A stretch of DNA of 64,000 nucleotides. Origin: Alcaligenaceae bacterium. Its GTDB lineage: Bacteria > Pseudomonadota > Gammaproteobacteria > Burkholderiales > Burkholderiaceae_B. This document shows, piece by piece, positions 53,742-64,000 of this stretch. The position numbers and the translations under genes are program-made. Position 1 is the first letter of the stretch. Each line of letters opens with the position of its first letter. Where the stretch lies: NCBI GenBank assembly GCA_947379755.1, contig CANCOC010000001.1, positions 38,830 to 102,829 on the forward strand, written 5' to 3'. Under the pieces are notes generated by a model. That model had not been told where the DNA came from. It did no database searches and saw only the letters and a list, made by a program, of their open reading frames with translations.

Positions 53742-54814
53742 ACGCCTACCCCTGCCAATTCTTCACAAATATCCGCAATACGTTCTGCGCAGTTCGGTTG
53801 CGCATGCGTGCGTGCGCGCATTGCCACTATGCAGAGCTCATCCCGCGTACGCGCCATCAGCCAGTCAGCCAGCCACTCAGGGGTCAAATCTCGTTGCTGC
53901 TGCAGCCACGCAGCCGAAGCATCGCTCAGGAACCGCGCGTTGGCAGTCTGATGATCGTCAACCGCGGCGGGAAAAGGGACGAACAGCGCAGCAACACCGG
54001 CCGCGGCAACTTCAGCAACCGTCATTGCACCAGCACGGCAAATCAACAGGTCTGCCTGGCCCAGTGCATCGGCCATCTCTTCAATAAACGGCAGGCACTG
54101 CGCCTGGACACCTTGCTGCTGATAGGCAAGAATCAGATCATCGATGTGCATCGCACCCGCCTGATGGGTGACGATGGGACGCTGAGCTTCAGGTATTTTA
54201 GCGAGTGCGCGGGGCAAAATTGTATTTAACGCAGTCGCGCCCAGACTGCCACCTACGACCAGGATGCGCAGGACGCCACTGCGTTGACCATAGCGCACCT
54301 CAGGTGCAGGCAAGGCCACGACTTCCTGGCGTACGGGATTGCCGACTACCTCGGCTGTCGGCAGCGCACGGGGAAAGCCTGCGAGTACGCGTTGAGCAAG
54401 CTTTGCAAGCCAGCGGTTCGTCATTCCAGCAATTGCATTTTGCTCATGGAGCACCAGGGGTATAGAGCGCAACGAAGACACCACGCCTCCCGGAAACGCA
54501 ACAGAGCCACCCATACCTAGCACCACCGTTGGCTGCACCCGTGCAATTTGTTTCCATGCCTGCTTCAGTGCTCCCAGCAGCGCAAATGGCGATTGAAACT
54601 TAGAGAGCAGTCCTTTGCCGCGCACGCCTGCAAAACGCAGCTTAACCAGAGGGTAACCTCTGGCAGGTACGATCCGGCCTTCCATCCTGTCAGGATCACC
54701 CAGCCACTGGATATTCCATCCGCGACTCTTGAGTACATCGGCAACAGCCAGTCCGGGCATGATGTGCCCTCCGGTACCACCCGCCATGATCAGTAGGACA
54801 GGAGCCTGACTCAT
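53738..54814 (-). CDS. murG: UDP-GlcNAc:lipid I transferase
   Basis: This GT28 glycosyltransferase of about 358 residues makes lipid II on the cytoplasmic face. The start at 54814 gives [25 protein letters not shown] and overlaps the ftsW stop by four bases. A much longer frame to 54958 lies inside ftsW and is unlikely. Motifs include [32 protein letters not shown] and [37 protein letters not shown]. Confidence 0.96.
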   Translation of the reverse strand: MSQAPVLLIMAGGTGGHIMPGLAVADVLKSRGWNIQWLGDPDRMEGRIVPARGYPLVKLRFAGVRGKGLLSKFQSPFALLGALKQAWKQIARVQPTVVLGMGGSVAFPGGVVSSLRSIPLVLHEQNAIAGMTNRWLAKLAQRVLAGFPRALPTAEVVGNPVRQEVVALPAPEVRYGQRSGVLRILVVGGSLGATALNTILPRALAKIPEAQRPIVTHQAGAMHIDDLILAYQQQGVQAQCLPFIEEMADALGQADLLICRAGAMTVAEVAAAGVAALFVPFPAAVDDHQTANARFLSDASAAWLQQQRDLTPEWLADWLMARTRDELCIVAMRARTHAQPNCAERIADICEELAGVGV

Positions 54815-56004
54815 GCGCGTCCTCCTCTCATGAGCATTCGACTTTCGTAATCCACGCGCACGACCATGGCCAGCGCCCACAGATTCATCACAATGCCAGA
54901 TCCACCATAACTCACAAGCGGCAAAGTCAGGCCTTTGGTCGGCAAGAGTCCCAGGCATACACCGATGTTGATGAAGGCCTGAACGCCGAACCAGATGCCG
55001 ACACCCTGAGCCAGCAAGCCGCCGAAGACGCGTTCCATCGCAATTGCCTGGCGCCCGATTTCAAAACAGCGCTGCACCACAACCGCAAACAGCAGGATCA
55101 TCAGCATCACGCCAGCAAAACCGAGCTCCTCACCAATTACAGCCATGATGAAGTCGGTATGCGCCTCAGGCAGATAATGCAGCTTTTCAACGCTTGATCC
55201 AAGGCCGACTCCCAGCCACTGGCCACGTCCGATTGCCATCAGTGAATGCGACAGTTGATACGCACTCGTCAAAGCATTGTCCGGATTCCATGGATCAAGA
55301 TAGGCAAACAGACGCTCGCGTCTAAATGGCGAAAACCAGATCACCATGGAAAAAGTCACCAGCAGCACAGCCGCCAGACCTGAAAAAATACGCGCGTTGA
55401 TTCCACCCAGGAACAGGATGCCCATTGCAATCGCGACCACAACCATCAAGGCGCCCAGATCAGGCTCTTTGAGCAGCAATGCTGCAACGATCGCCATCGC
55501 AAATGCCATTGGCAAAAAGCCCCGGATGAAGCTATCCATGTGATCCTGCTTACGGATCGTGTAGTCGGCGGCAAACAGCAGCGCTGCAAGCTTCATAAGT
55601 TCAGAGGGCTGAAAATTGACCGGACCGAGCGGCAACCAGCGCACCGCGTTGTTCACCCGCCTGCCAACGCCCGGAATCAGTACGATCAACAGCAACAACG
55701 CTGAGATGCCAAATAGCCAGAAGCTGATTTTTTGCCATGAAGTAACCGGCACCGTGAGCACAAAGGTCGCGACGAACATTCCAGCCGCTACAAAAATACC
55801 CTGGCGGATCACAAAGTAATACCGTCCAAAGTTTGCATAGCGCGGACCATCTACCAGCGCAATTGATGCCGAATACACCATCAGCATACCCATGGCAACC
55901 AGAATCGTGGCGGCAACCACCATGGGCAAATCATAATTACGCATGGTGGTGCGCCCCGGGCGCACGGCATTGACGCTATTGGTGAGTTCGGCAAAGAGGC
56001 TCAT
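54811..56004 (-). CDS. ftsW: Septal peptidoglycan polymerase FtsW
   Basis: This 397-residue SEDS-family polymerase has about ten membrane helices. Family segments are [97 protein letters not shown] and the C-terminal [21 protein letters not shown]. It pairs with FtsI in the septum. It overlaps murD and murG by four bases each. Confidence 0.96.
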   Translation of the reverse strand: MSLFAELTNSVNAVRPGRTTMRNYDLPMVVAATILVAMGMLMVYSASIALVDGPRYANFGRYYFVIRQGIFVAAGMFVATFVLTVPVTSWQKISFWLFGISALLLLIVLIPGVGRRVNNAVRWLPLGPVNFQPSELMKLAALLFAADYTIRKQDHMDSFIRGFLPMAFAMAIVAALLLKEPDLGALMVVVAIAMGILFLGGINARIFSGLAAVLLVTFSMVIWFSPFRRERLFAYLDPWNPDNALTSAYQLSHSLMAIGRGQWLGVGLGSSVEKLHYLPEAHTDFIMAVIGEELGFAGVMLMILLFAVVVQRCFEIGRQAIAMERVFGGLLAQGVGIWFGVQAFINIGVCLGLLPTKGLTLPLVSYGGSGIVMNLWALAMVVRVDYESRMLMRGGRA

Positions 56005-57533
56005 GCGACCTCACCTTGATCCAGGGCAAGCTCGTGGACAGCGTCGACAAACACCTGGCCGCGATGCGGATAATTGCGAAACATATCCAGGCTCGCGCAT
56101 GCGGGCGACAGCACAACGGCATCACCCTCAACGGCATGTGCAAACGCCTTTGAAACAGCTTGCTCCATATCATGCGCCAACTCACAAGACACGCCAGTTA
56201 CCTGCAGCGTATCCATCAAAACGGGGGCATCCTGTCCGATCAGGACAACTGCTTTGACGTGACGGGAGACGACAGGTATCAGAGGTGAAAAATCCTGCCC
56301 CTTGCCGACGCCTCCGGCAATCAGCACCGAGGGTCGTCCCAGACCTTCCAGCCCGGCGACCGTTGCACCGACGTTGGTGCCTTTACTGTCGTTAAAAAAG
56401 TCTATCCCGCGCACCGACCGTACAAACTCCATACGATGGGGCTCCCCCAGATAGTCATGTGCAGCACGCAGCATTGGGGACCAACTTGCTCCACCAGCAC
56501 GCGCGATCAACATCGCAACCTGACAGTTCAGGGCATTGTGCAAACCTCGGATCGCGAGCGCATCCACAGGCATCAGCCGCACCAGTCTTCCCGCCTGCCG
56601 CACAGGGGCTGGCGCGCCCTTCTTGCGCCGGGGAGAGACTGCAACATCTTCTTCAAACTCCGTCGGCTCAGCAGTGACCAGCCAGTTCACATCGTGGCTC
56701 ATTTCCAGACCAACGTCACCCGCCAACATCGGCTGATCACGACCAAAGCTGCGTACATTCATCGCATGAATGTTGTCGATCATTTGCATGACGCGCGCAT
56801 CATCGCGATTGACCAGGCACAAATCAGCCATTTGAAAGATGCGCGCCTTGGCCTGAGCGTAAGACTGCATATCTCCATGCCAATCGAGATGATCCTGCGT
56901 CACATTCAGAACAGCTGCCGCGTGCATGTGCAGGCTGTGTGTCGTTTCAAGCTGAAAGCTCGAAAGTTCCAGCACCCAGACATCGGGCAAATCATCCTGG
57001 TCCAGCGCGTCCATCAGCGCGTCCAACGCCGCTGGACTGATATTTCCAGCCACACGCGCACGAATGCCTGCGGCAGTCAACATCTGTCTCGCCCACGCCG
57101 TGACGGTTGTCTTGCCGTTGGTGCCTGTGATGCCCAATACACGAGGGGCATATTGCTTCGAAAGACTAAGCTGCTGGAGTGCCCGTGCAAACAGTTCAAT
57201 TTCACCAATAATTTCAACATTCGCCTGCCGTGCGTCTTCAAGTAGTTCCTTGACAGGCGACAATCCCGGCGCAAGACCTGGGCTTAACACCAGCTGGTCA
57301 ACACCATCAAGCAATGACGGATCAAACGTTTCGCAGCCAAGATGAAATTCTGCGGCCACATCACCGAGTGCCACCCTGAGTGCTTCAAGACCCGCAGGCG
57401 CTGCACGCGTATCTGCGATGCGCAACGCCACCCCGTTGCGCGCGCACCAGCGCGCGGCAGCAACACCCGTCTCTCCGAGTCCGACAATCAGGACGCGTGA
57501 CGCTATTGCAGGGGTTTGAATCGTTTCGTTCAT
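56001..57533 (-). CDS. murD: UDP-MurNAc-L-Ala:D-glutamate ligase
   Basis: This 510-residue Mur ligase adds D-glutamate. Motifs are [73 protein letters not shown] and [20 protein letters not shown]. It is longer than the usual 440-450 residues because of a charged insert (about residues 285-320) containing [15 protein letters not shown]. The four-base overlap with mraY couples the pair. Confidence 0.96.
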   Translation of the reverse strand: MNETIQTPAIASRVLIVGLGETGVAAARWCARNGVALRIADTRAAPAGLEALRVALGDVAAEFHLGCETFDPSLLDGVDQLVLSPGLAPGLSPVKELLEDARQANVEIIGEIELFARALQQLSLSKQYAPRVLGITGTNGKTTVTAWARQMLTAAGIRARVAGNISPAALDALMDALDQDDLPDVWVLELSSFQLETTHSLHMHAAAVLNVTQDHLDWHGDMQSYAQAKARIFQMADLCLVNRDDARVMQMIDNIHAMNVRSFGRDQPMLAGDVGLEMSHDVNWLVTAEPTEFEEDVAVSPRRKKGAPAPVRQAGRLVRLMPVDALAIRGLHNALNCQVAMLIARAGGASWSPMLRAAHDYLGEPHRMEFVRSVRGIDFFNDSKGTNVGATVAGLEGLGRPSVLIAGGVGKGQDFSPLIPVVSRHVKAVVLIGQDAPVLMDTLQVTGVSCELAHDMEQAVSKAFAHAVEGDAVVLSPACASLDMFRNYPHRGQVFVDAVHELALDQGEVA

Positions 57534-58702
57534 CGAATCTTCAGAGAGGCCAAGCCAACAAGTACCAGCATCATGCTCACAATCCAGAATCGCACAACAA
57601 CCTGAGTTTCTTTCCAGCCACCCACTTCAAAATGGTGGTGCAAAGGTGCCATTTTCAAAATGCGTCGCCCCTGCCCATATCTGCGTTTGGTGTATTTGAA
57701 CCATGCAACCTGCATCATGACCGAGAGCGTCTCAGCAACAAACACGCCTCCCATGATGAACAACACGATTTCCTGGCGCACGATGACGGCGATCGTACCG
57801 AGCATCCCACCCAGCGCCAGCGCACCAACATCACCCATAAAGACCTGTGCGGGATAGGCATTAAACCAAAGGAACGCCAGCCCGGCTCCCGCCAGTGCCG
57901 CACACAGGACCATCAGTTCACCTGCGCCTGGTACATACGGAAACAACAGGTATTTCGAGTAATCGACACGGCCGACGACATAAGCAAATATTCCGAGTGC
58001 AGAACCCACCATGACAGTGGGCATGATGGCCAGGCCATCCAGACCATCCGTCAGGTTGACCGCATTACTGGTGCCGACAATCACGGCCCATGTCAGTGAT
58101 GCAAATCCAAACACACCCAATGGATAACTGATGCTCTTGAAAAACGGCACAATCAGATCCGTACGCGTTGGCAACGTGACGGTAAAGCCACTTAGAATCC
58201 ACTCCTGAATCAACGGCCATACGTTGGCAGTACCTGGCGCAGAAATGGCAAAGGTCAGGTAGACCGCAGCAATCAGGCCAATCAAGGCTTGCCAGAAAAA
58301 CTTCTGTCTTGCCGGCATCCCTTCGGGATCCCGATGCACAACTTTGCGATAATCATCGCGCCAGCCAATCCAGCCAAAACCAAAGGTCACCAGCAGCACT
58401 ACCCAGACGAACCGATTGCTCCAGTCCGCCCAGAGCAGCGTACTGACACCAATCGAAATCAGAATCAATGCACCACCCATCGTTGGGGTGCCTGTTTTAA
58501 CCAGATGCGTCTCGGGTCCATAGGATCGAACGGCCTGCCCAATCTTGAGTTCTGTCAGCTTGCGAATGACAAAGGGACCTGCAATCAAACCGATCAGCAA
58601 AGAAGTTGCGCACGCCAGAACCGCGCGTAGCGTGATGTATTCAAACACCGCAAACCCGCGCACGTGGTTGTCTGCCAACCAACCGAATAATTCATACAGC
58701 AT
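57530..58702 (-). CDS. mraY: Phospho-N-acetylmuramoyl-pentapeptide transferase
   Basis: This 390-residue membrane enzyme makes lipid I. It has about ten helices, [36 protein letters not shown] (catalytic Asp), [26 protein letters not shown] and [24 protein letters not shown]. It overlaps the murE-murF fusion by 11 bases and murD by four. Confidence 0.97.
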   Translation of the reverse strand: MLYELFGWLADNHVRGFAVFEYITLRAVLACATSLLIGLIAGPFVIRKLTELKIGQAVRSYGPETHLVKTGTPTMGGALILISIGVSTLLWADWSNRFVWVVLLVTFGFGWIGWRDDYRKVVHRDPEGMPARQKFFWQALIGLIAAVYLTFAISAPGTANVWPLIQEWILSGFTVTLPTRTDLIVPFFKSISYPLGVFGFASLTWAVIVGTSNAVNLTDGLDGLAIMPTVMVGSALGIFAYVVGRVDYSKYLLFPYVPGAGELMVLCAALAGAGLAFLWFNAYPAQVFMGDVGALALGGMLGTIAVIVRQEIVLFIMGGVFVAETLSVMMQVAWFKYTKRRYGQGRRILKMAPLHHHFEVGGWKETQVVVRFWIVSMMLVLVGLASLKIR

Positions 58703-61523
58703 GGTTCACCAAATCCTCGGATACAACACCAAATCGCTTCAGACAATCTTGCACGACTCTTTCCATTCGCATAAAACGCGAACCTTTAATCAATATGCTT
58801 TTTGCATCAATCGCAGCGAGTGCGTCACTTAACGCATCAGTCGATGCGCATGCTAACGCGCCGACTCCAAAGGCTGCGGCGCTGTCTTTCGTTGCATCGC
58901 CCAAGGTCAGCAAATGATCAATCCCGCACTGACGCGCATAGGCGCCAACCTCACGGTGCATGGCTGGTCCGTTTTCACCCACCTCGCCCATATCCCCCAA
59001 CGCCAGAACGCGAGGCCCGGCAAGAGTTGCCAGCACATCAATCGCTGCGCGCACAGAGTCAGGATTAGCGTTATAGGTGTCATCAATCATGATCACACCA
59101 TTTGGCAGTCGATGCGGCTGCATCCGGCCGGCTACCGCATGAAAATTCGACAAGCCACTTTGAACAGCTGCGAGCGGGGCACCAGCGGCAAGCGCACACG
59201 CAGCCGCAGCGAGCGCATTGCGCAAGTTATGGGTGCCAGGGACCGGCAAATTGATCTCACACGCCCCGACAGGGGTATGCATCATGAATGACGCGCCCAG
59301 CACATCAGCTACGACAGCACTCGCATGCACCTCTGCATCGGGCACCAGACCAAACCGCATCAAAGTGTGTCCACCCGACATTTTTGCCCATAACGGTGCA
59401 AACACATCGTCAGCGGGATACACACTCACACCATTTTCTGCGAGTGAAGCAAACACCTGCCCGTTTTCACGAGCGACCGCTTCAACGCTCACCATAAACT
59501 CCTGATGCTCGCGCTGGGCGTTATTCACCAGAGCGACGGTCGGCTGGGTTGTCTGTGCAAGCACTGCAATCTCACCCGGATGATTCATCCCGAGTTCAAT
59601 CACGGCACACTGATGTGTGTCACTCAGCCGTAACAAGGTCAGAGGCACACCGAGTTCATTATTCAAATTACCCGCAGTCGCCAGACGATGGGTTTCACCC
59701 CGCCATGCGCAGAGGATTGAAGCAATCATTTCTTTTGTCGTGGTCTTTCCATTGCTGCCAGTCACCGCAATCACGGGAATCTGAAACTGGGATCGCCATG
59801 CCTGGCCCAGCTGCAACAATGCCTGTCGCGTATCGCCCAGCATGACCTGATGCAGCGCAACGGCCGGATTTACCTGATCAACGATTGCAGCAATCGCACC
59901 GGCCTGTCCGACTTGCGCCAGATAGTCGTGGCCGTCAAAATTCTCACCACGCAAAGCAAGAAACACCGAATCCGCCTCAATTTTGCGAGAGTCGGTCTGA
60001 ATTTTTTTACCGCTCTTGAGCAACATCGCTGCCTGTGCCCACTGACGATCATCAAAGGCCATCCGCTCGCCTTTGATCTCCTGATACGTTTCGTGCCCCT
60101 TGCCCGCAACAAGCACAACATCATGCGGACCTGCCTGCAAGACGGCCTGCAGAATCGCCTGGGCGCGATCAAGCTGAATCGTGACGTGAGACATCGCCCC
60201 GTCCAGGCCCGTAACGATCTCTGCGACGATGGCTTGCGGCGACTCTTGACGAGGATTATCACTTGTAATGATGCTGCGATCCGCCAGTCTCTGGGCAATC
60301 GCGCCCATTAATGGACGCTTGCCTGCATCACGGTTACCGCCACAGCCAAACACACACCACAACTTGCCCGACTGAGCCTGTGCAAGGGGACGAAGAGCCT
60401 GCAGGGCACGTTCGAGTGCATCAGGCGTGTGCGCGTAATCGACAACAACTGTCGCTAAATGCTGGCCTGGGAGGCAAGGCCGGATTGTTTGCAGCCGCCC
60501 CTCAACGGGCTCAAGCCCAGCAAGAGCCGATGCGACTCGCTCCATCGGCCAATCCAGCGCAGCAAGCACCGCCCCGACACATAACAAGTTGGAAACATTA
60601 TGTTTGCCAAGCAGGTGCGTACGTACAGGCATGCTCTGCTGGTGATGCTGCAGCAAAAATGCAATCCCAGAGGATTCAAGGTGAATGCCGCTTGCAACAA
60701 AACTCGCTTGCGTCGGAGTTGACTCAACGCTATACGTGCTGACTGATAAACCATAGCTCTGCGCCAGACGCAATCCTGCAGCATCATCTGTATTCACAAT
60801 CCGATGCTGCAACGCTGGCCAGGCGAACAGACGCGCCTTTGAGGCCTCATAGGCCTGCATGTTCTGGTGATAATCTAGATGGTCCCTGGAAAGATTTGTA
60901 AATGCAGCAGCCACGAGTCGTACATGATCCAGCCGGCCCTGCTCAAGTCCGATCGAAGAGGCCTCAATGGCGACAACTTGCGCGTGCGCACGGTACAGCG
61001 CGGCCAGATTGCGGTGGACTGAAACAACATCGGGTGTCGTAAGCGAACCGGACTGAACCGACCCATCCGGAAACCTGACTCCCAGCGTACCAATCGCACC
61101 TGCCGGCTGACCATTACCAAGCAAAGCATCCACCAGCCATTGTGCGCAAGATGTTTTGCCGTTGGTTCCGGTAAACGCTACGACCTGCATCTTTGCCGAA
61201 GGCTGTTCATACCAGAGATCTGCCAAGCCACCCAGCTGACTGTTCAGTGCAGGCAAGGCAAACGAAGGCACGGCCAAATCCATGGCCGACCAGTTCTCAG
61301 ATGTATCCGCATGAATCAAGACCGCCGCAGCACCACGCTCAATCGCCTGGTGAATATATGCCTTGCCATCGCTTGCAATACCCGGGCATGCAATAAACAC
61401 ATCCCCTGCCTGAATCGCACGCGAATCCAGCTGCAAATTTGCACCGCACTCAACTTGACGACGCAACAGCGATACCAGGTTTTGTGTCGACACCTTCTGA
61501 TCAATCAAAATGGATCGGATCAT
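58692..61523 (-). CDS. murE-murF: MurE-MurF fusion
   Basis: This single 943-residue frame contains two complete Mur ligases. MurE (about 1-500) shows the P loop [12 protein letters not shown] (119-129), THVRLV-type residues, LEPVEGRLQ and DNPR (422-425), the motif that selects meso-diaminopimelate. MurF (about 501-943) begins [21 protein letters not shown] and has [13 protein letters not shown] (588-600), [10 protein letters not shown] and [14 protein letters not shown]. It adds meso-DAP and then D-Ala-D-Ala. The linker is only a few residues. A MurE-MurF fusion is known from Bordetella, which supports an Alcaligenaceae origin. Confidence 0.97.
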   Translation of the reverse strand: MIRSILIDQKVSTQNLVSLLRRQVECGANLQLDSRAIQAGDVFIACPGIASDGKAYIHQAIERGAAAVLIHADTSENWSAMDLAVPSFALPALNSQLGGLADLWYEQPSAKMQVVAFTGTNGKTSCAQWLVDALLGNGQPAGAIGTLGVRFPDGSVQSGSLTTPDVVSVHRNLAALYRAHAQVVAIEASSIGLEQGRLDHVRLVAAAFTNLSRDHLDYHQNMQAYEASKARLFAWPALQHRIVNTDDAAGLRLAQSYGLSVSTYSVESTPTQASFVASGIHLESSGIAFLLQHHQQSMPVRTHLLGKHNVSNLLCVGAVLAALDWPMERVASALAGLEPVEGRLQTIRPCLPGQHLATVVVDYAHTPDALERALQALRPLAQAQSGKLWCVFGCGGNRDAGKRPLMGAIAQRLADRSIITSDNPRQESPQAIVAEIVTGLDGAMSHVTIQLDRAQAILQAVLQAGPHDVVLVAGKGHETYQEIKGERMAFDDRQWAQAAMLLKSGKKIQTDSRKIEADSVFLALRGENFDGHDYLAQVGQAGAIAAIVDQVNPAVALHQVMLGDTRQALLQLGQAWRSQFQIPVIAVTGSNGKTTTKEMIASILCAWRGETHRLATAGNLNNELGVPLTLLRLSDTHQCAVIELGMNHPGEIAVLAQTTQPTVALVNNAQREHQEFMVSVEAVARENGQVFASLAENGVSVYPADDVFAPLWAKMSGGHTLMRFGLVPDAEVHASAVVADVLGASFMMHTPVGACEINLPVPGTHNLRNALAAAACALAAGAPLAAVQSGLSNFHAVAGRMQPHRLPNGVIMIDDTYNANPDSVRAAIDVLATLAGPRVLALGDMGEVGENGPAMHREVGAYARQCGIDHLLTLGDATKDSAAAFGVGALACASTDALSDALAAIDAKSILIKGSRFMRMERVVQDCLKRFGVVSEDLVNHAV

Positions 61524-63250
61524 CGTGTGCCTCCCGTCATCGTCGCGACAACAGCAGACTCAAAGGGTGCATCTGGCTGAACACCCAGAATTCTTAACGT
61601 TCCACCGACGATTGTTGCAAATACTGGTGCAGCAATTCTGCCGCCGTAGTAAACACCAGCCTGCGGCTCATCAATCGTCACCGCAACAACTATACGGGGA
61701 TTGGACACTGGCGCAAAACCGACAAACGACCCGCGATAGCGGCTCGTACTGTACTTGCCATCCACAATCTTGCGAGCGGTACCGCTTTTGCCTGCGACAC
61801 GATAGCCCTGGACCTGTGCGGCCTTTGCGCCTTCTGGACCTGCAGCAGCTTCCAGCATTCCACGGATTTTTTGAGCGATATCTGGCGGATAAATCTGTGC
61901 GGTCGTGGGTGCACTGTCACGCTTGATCAGTGTTAATCCCACCATGTCGCCATTGCGGGCAAAGACAGTGTATGCGCGCGCCATCTGCAAAAGCGAAACG
62001 GATAACCCGTATCCGTATGACATTGTTGCTTTTTCAATCAGACGCCACCGCTCCCAGGGTCTCAGCCGACCTGCCGCCGCCCCCGGAAAACCGGTTTGTG
62101 GAATTTGTCCAAGACCCAGTTCGGAAAACCTGCCCCACATTTCGCGCGCTTCGAGTTTTTCTGAAATGAGTGTCATGCCGATATTACTGGACTTGAGCAA
62201 TACACCTGCGGGATCAAGTGTGCCGTTGCGACTGACATCGCTGATCGTCGCGCCCTGATAGGTAAACTTACCATTGCCGGTATTGAACAACGTGCTGGTT
62301 GTAATGCGCTTGAGCTCGAGTGCCAGACCGACGGTAAACGGCTTCATGATCGAGCCTGGCTCAAACGTATCGGTCAATGCCTGATTGCGCAGGTTGCCAC
62401 CACGGAATGAATCACGATGATTCGGATCGTACGTTGGCATATTACCCAGCGCCAGAATCTCTCCGTTCTGCGCGTCAATCACCACTGCAGCCGCACCCTT
62501 GGCTTTATTGATCACCATGGCTTCTTGCAAGGCCCTGTAGACCTGATACTGAATGCGCGTGTCAACCGACAAGGTGATGTCACGACCGTCAACAGGCAAG
62601 TTGACGGCGCGCACATCTTCAATCACCCGCCCCAGACGGTCTTTCATGACCCGACGGCTTCCGGCATGACCATAGAGCTGATCATTAAAGGCCAGCTCCA
62701 CACCCTCCTGCCCCTGGTCTTCCACGTTATTAAAGCCAACAATGTTGGCCATCACTTCACTTTCAGGATAGAAGCGCCGGGTGTCGGGCAACTGATTCAC
62801 ACCCGGCACATGAAGATCTGCAATTTTTTGAGCAACATCCAGTGGCACCTGGCGCTTGAGGTAAACAAACACCTTGTCTTCGTTGGACAGTTTTTTTTGT
62901 AATTCTGCGAGCGGCATTTCCAGCAGTTGTGCCAGGGCGGTCAGCTTTGCCTTGCCTGCATCGTTCGCATCCTCTGGATAGGCCCAGACGCTTCGCGCGG
63001 GAATGCTTGCCGCCAGCACAACACCATTACGGTCAAGGATTTTCCCACGGCTTGCGGGCAGGGTTAAGGTACGCTCATAGCGACGCTCACCCTGCTGAAC
63101 CAAAAACTCCGTCGTAATGCCTTGCAAATACAGAGCCCTGACCGACAAGGCCAGAAAAGACAGCCCAAGCAAAATTAAAACCAGCCGGCCGCGCCACATT
63201 GGAAACTGGACGCGCAACACTGGATTATTAAAAAATGGGACGCGCCTCAT
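61520..63250 (-). CDS. ftsI: Septal transpeptidase PBP3
   Basis: This 576-residue division transpeptidase has a membrane helix at about 22-42, a pedestal domain, and the penicillin-binding motifs S-x-x-K in EPGSIMKPF (Ser300, Lys303), S-x-N in LLKSSNIG (354-356) and KSG (488-490). It overlaps ftsL and the murE-murF fusion by four bases each. It acts with FtsW. Confidence 0.97.
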   Translation of the reverse strand: MRRVPFFNNPVLRVQFPMWRGRLVLILLGLSFLALSVRALYLQGITTEFLVQQGERRYERTLTLPASRGKILDRNGVVLAASIPARSVWAYPEDANDAGKAKLTALAQLLEMPLAELQKKLSNEDKVFVYLKRQVPLDVAQKIADLHVPGVNQLPDTRRFYPESEVMANIVGFNNVEDQGQEGVELAFNDQLYGHAGSRRVMKDRLGRVIEDVRAVNLPVDGRDITLSVDTRIQYQVYRALQEAMVINKAKGAAAVVIDAQNGEILALGNMPTYDPNHRDSFRGGNLRNQALTDTFEPGSIMKPFTVGLALELKRITTSTLFNTGNGKFTYQGATISDVSRNGTLDPAGVLLKSSNIGMTLISEKLEAREMWGRFSELGLGQIPQTGFPGAAAGRLRPWERWRLIEKATMSYGYGLSVSLLQMARAYTVFARNGDMVGLTLIKRDSAPTTAQIYPPDIAQKIRGMLEAAAGPEGAKAAQVQGYRVAGKSGTARKIVDGKYSTSRYRGSFVGFAPVSNPRIVVAVTIDEPQAGVYYGGRIAAPVFATIVGGTLRILGVQPDAPFESAVVATMTGGTR

Positions 63251-63555
63251 CGTGTCACCCCGTTTTGTCTGGGTGGCACAGCAAGGATAACTGAAGGCTG
63301 ATTAATATAGATCGTCCGGTCTGGCACGATCGACGTCATTTTGAGCTCTTCGCGTGCAACCCTGTCAACGTGCGCATTACGCGCGTGTTCCGCACGATCA
63401 AGCTGCAGTTGGCGCCAGGTAATATCAAGTTCACGTGCCTTGGTACGAGACTGATCGAGCTCAACGTAAAGCTGCCTGGCCTGATAGCGTGCCGTCACTA
63501 GCGATATGGCCGACAACATCAGAACAGCAGCCACAAAGAAACTCAGTCTTCCCAT
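63247..63555 (-). CDS. ftsL: Cell division protein FtsL
   Basis: This 102-residue bitopic protein has an N-terminal membrane helix (about 4-22) and a leucine-zipper-like periplasmic coiled coil (YVELDQSRTKARELDITWRQLQLDRAEHARN). It forms a complex with FtsB and FtsQ. Its ATG shares one base with the rsmH stop, and its end overlaps ftsI by four bases. Confidence 0.94.
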   Translation of the reverse strand: MGRLSFFVAAVLMLSAISLVTARYQARQLYVELDQSRTKARELDITWRQLQLDRAEHARNAHVDRVAREELKMTSIVPDRTIYINQPSVILAVPPRQNGVTR

Positions 63556-64000
63556 CAGCGCGCCCCTTTTTTACTACGACGTTTGGGCGCGACAGGAGCA
63601 GGCGAAAAAGCTGAGGCACCTGCGGGTCCAAGCGGAGTTGCAGTTCGCTCCGCCACACGCAAGACCGCCGAACGGCAACGCGTATTTTCTTTGATTTCAG
63701 CGTCAGTGGGTCGCACACGGGCAAGCGCCAGCAACACAGGCTGAGGCATTTCGCTTTCACGTAAGGGCAGTCGGGCATAGGCAGCTTCGGGGCGCGAAGC
63801 TGCGGCAATGAATTGCTTGACGATCCGGTCTTCCAGTGAATGGAAGCTGATCACAGCCATACGCCCGCCTATTTTTAATAAGGTTAGAGCTGCCTGGAGG
63901 GCGCTCTCGAGTTCTTCAAGTTCCCGATTGATGTAAATCCGTAAAGCCTGAAAGGTGCGTGTAGCCGGGTGCTGACCCTTTTCGCGCGTGCGGACGGTGC
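63555..64000 (-). CDS. rsmH: 16S rRNA m4C1402 methyltransferase, 3' part
   Basis: The open frame runs off the end of the window, so only the C-terminal part is present (about 148 residues). It translates to [25 protein letters not shown] sequence and then [21 protein letters not shown], the conserved end of RsmH (MraW), which methylates C1402 of 16S rRNA. The tail after about position 63660 is basic and variable. A start within this window (63860) would be internal and is not the true start. Confidence 0.95.
   Translation of the reverse strand, partial: TVRTREKGQHPATRTFQALRIYINRELEELESALQAALTLLKIGGRMAVISFHSLEDRIVKQFIAAASRPEAAYARLPLRESEMPQPVLLALARVRPTDAEIKENTRCRSAVLRVAERTATPLGPAGASAFSPAPVAPKRRSKKGAR

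Noticed and set aside
54815..54958. Extended N-terminus of MurG
   Set aside because: The extra 48 residues lie inside ftsW coding DNA and do not resemble MurG. The internal ATG at 54814 overlaps the ftsW stop by four bases as expected.

Overview
This window looks like a chromosomal segment of a betaproteobacterium of the order Burkholderiales, most probably family Alcaligenaceae. Three things support this: several Bug-type tripartite tricarboxylate receptors, the division and cell-wall (dcw) cluster order, and a single reading frame that joins MurE to MurF, a fusion known from Bordetella. Base composition looks moderate by eye, lower than in Bordetella, which would fit a free-living relative. 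No sequence search was run, so the taxonomic call is inference.

Positions 1-18,300 are accessory, catabolic and transport DNA. The first part, on the minus strand, holds a peptide/opine-type ABC permease and binding protein beside an MmgE/PrpD protein with a twin-arginine-like leader. A nitroreductase, a small exported repeat protein and a Dps ferritin follow. Next is a minus-strand run of an old-yellow-enzyme reductase, a glutathione transferase, a TIM-barrel amidohydrolase, a TRAP transporter (DctP, DctQ, DctM), a Bug receptor and a TfdA-like dioxygenase. A divergent LysR regulator stands at its head. A phosphopantetheinyl transferase, a second Bug receptor and a short, core-type MetE-like protein complete this part.

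Positions 18,300-34,600 hold a small conserved gene behind a long structured leader, an exported zeta-toxin-like P-loop protein, a five-gene ABC-importer-plus-phosphoesterase operon, the methionine importer metNIQ, tRNA-Lys, an amidase, a GH31-like protein whose catalytic residues look degenerate, MnmC with a degenerate methyltransferase half, and a fatty-acyl-CoA ligase.

Positions 34,600-42,500 hold an M20 amidohydrolase, a YeiH-family exporter, MgtE, a thiol-dioxygenase-like cupin divergent from a DecR-like Lrp regulator, an AI-2E family membrane protein, a PH-like small protein and an exported Ntn (choloylglycine/penicillin V acylase family) hydrolase.

Positions 42,500-64,000 are core genome on the minus strand. 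In transcription order these are rsmH (partial), ftsL, ftsI, murE-murF, mraY, murD, ftsW, murG, murC, ddl, ftsQ, ftsA, ftsZ, lpxC, an M23 peptidase and secA. A DciA-type gene lies on the opposite strand between lpxC and the peptidase. Most joints from rsmH to ddl overlap by 1-11 bases, pointing to one translationally coupled transcript. No insertion sequence, CRISPR array, prophage or rRNA was recognised. The strongest leads for new biology are the exported zeta-like protein, the phosphoesterase-linked importer, the DecR/thiol-dioxygenase switch with paired palindromes, the degenerate GH31 and MnmC domains, and the palindromes between ftsZ and lpxC.
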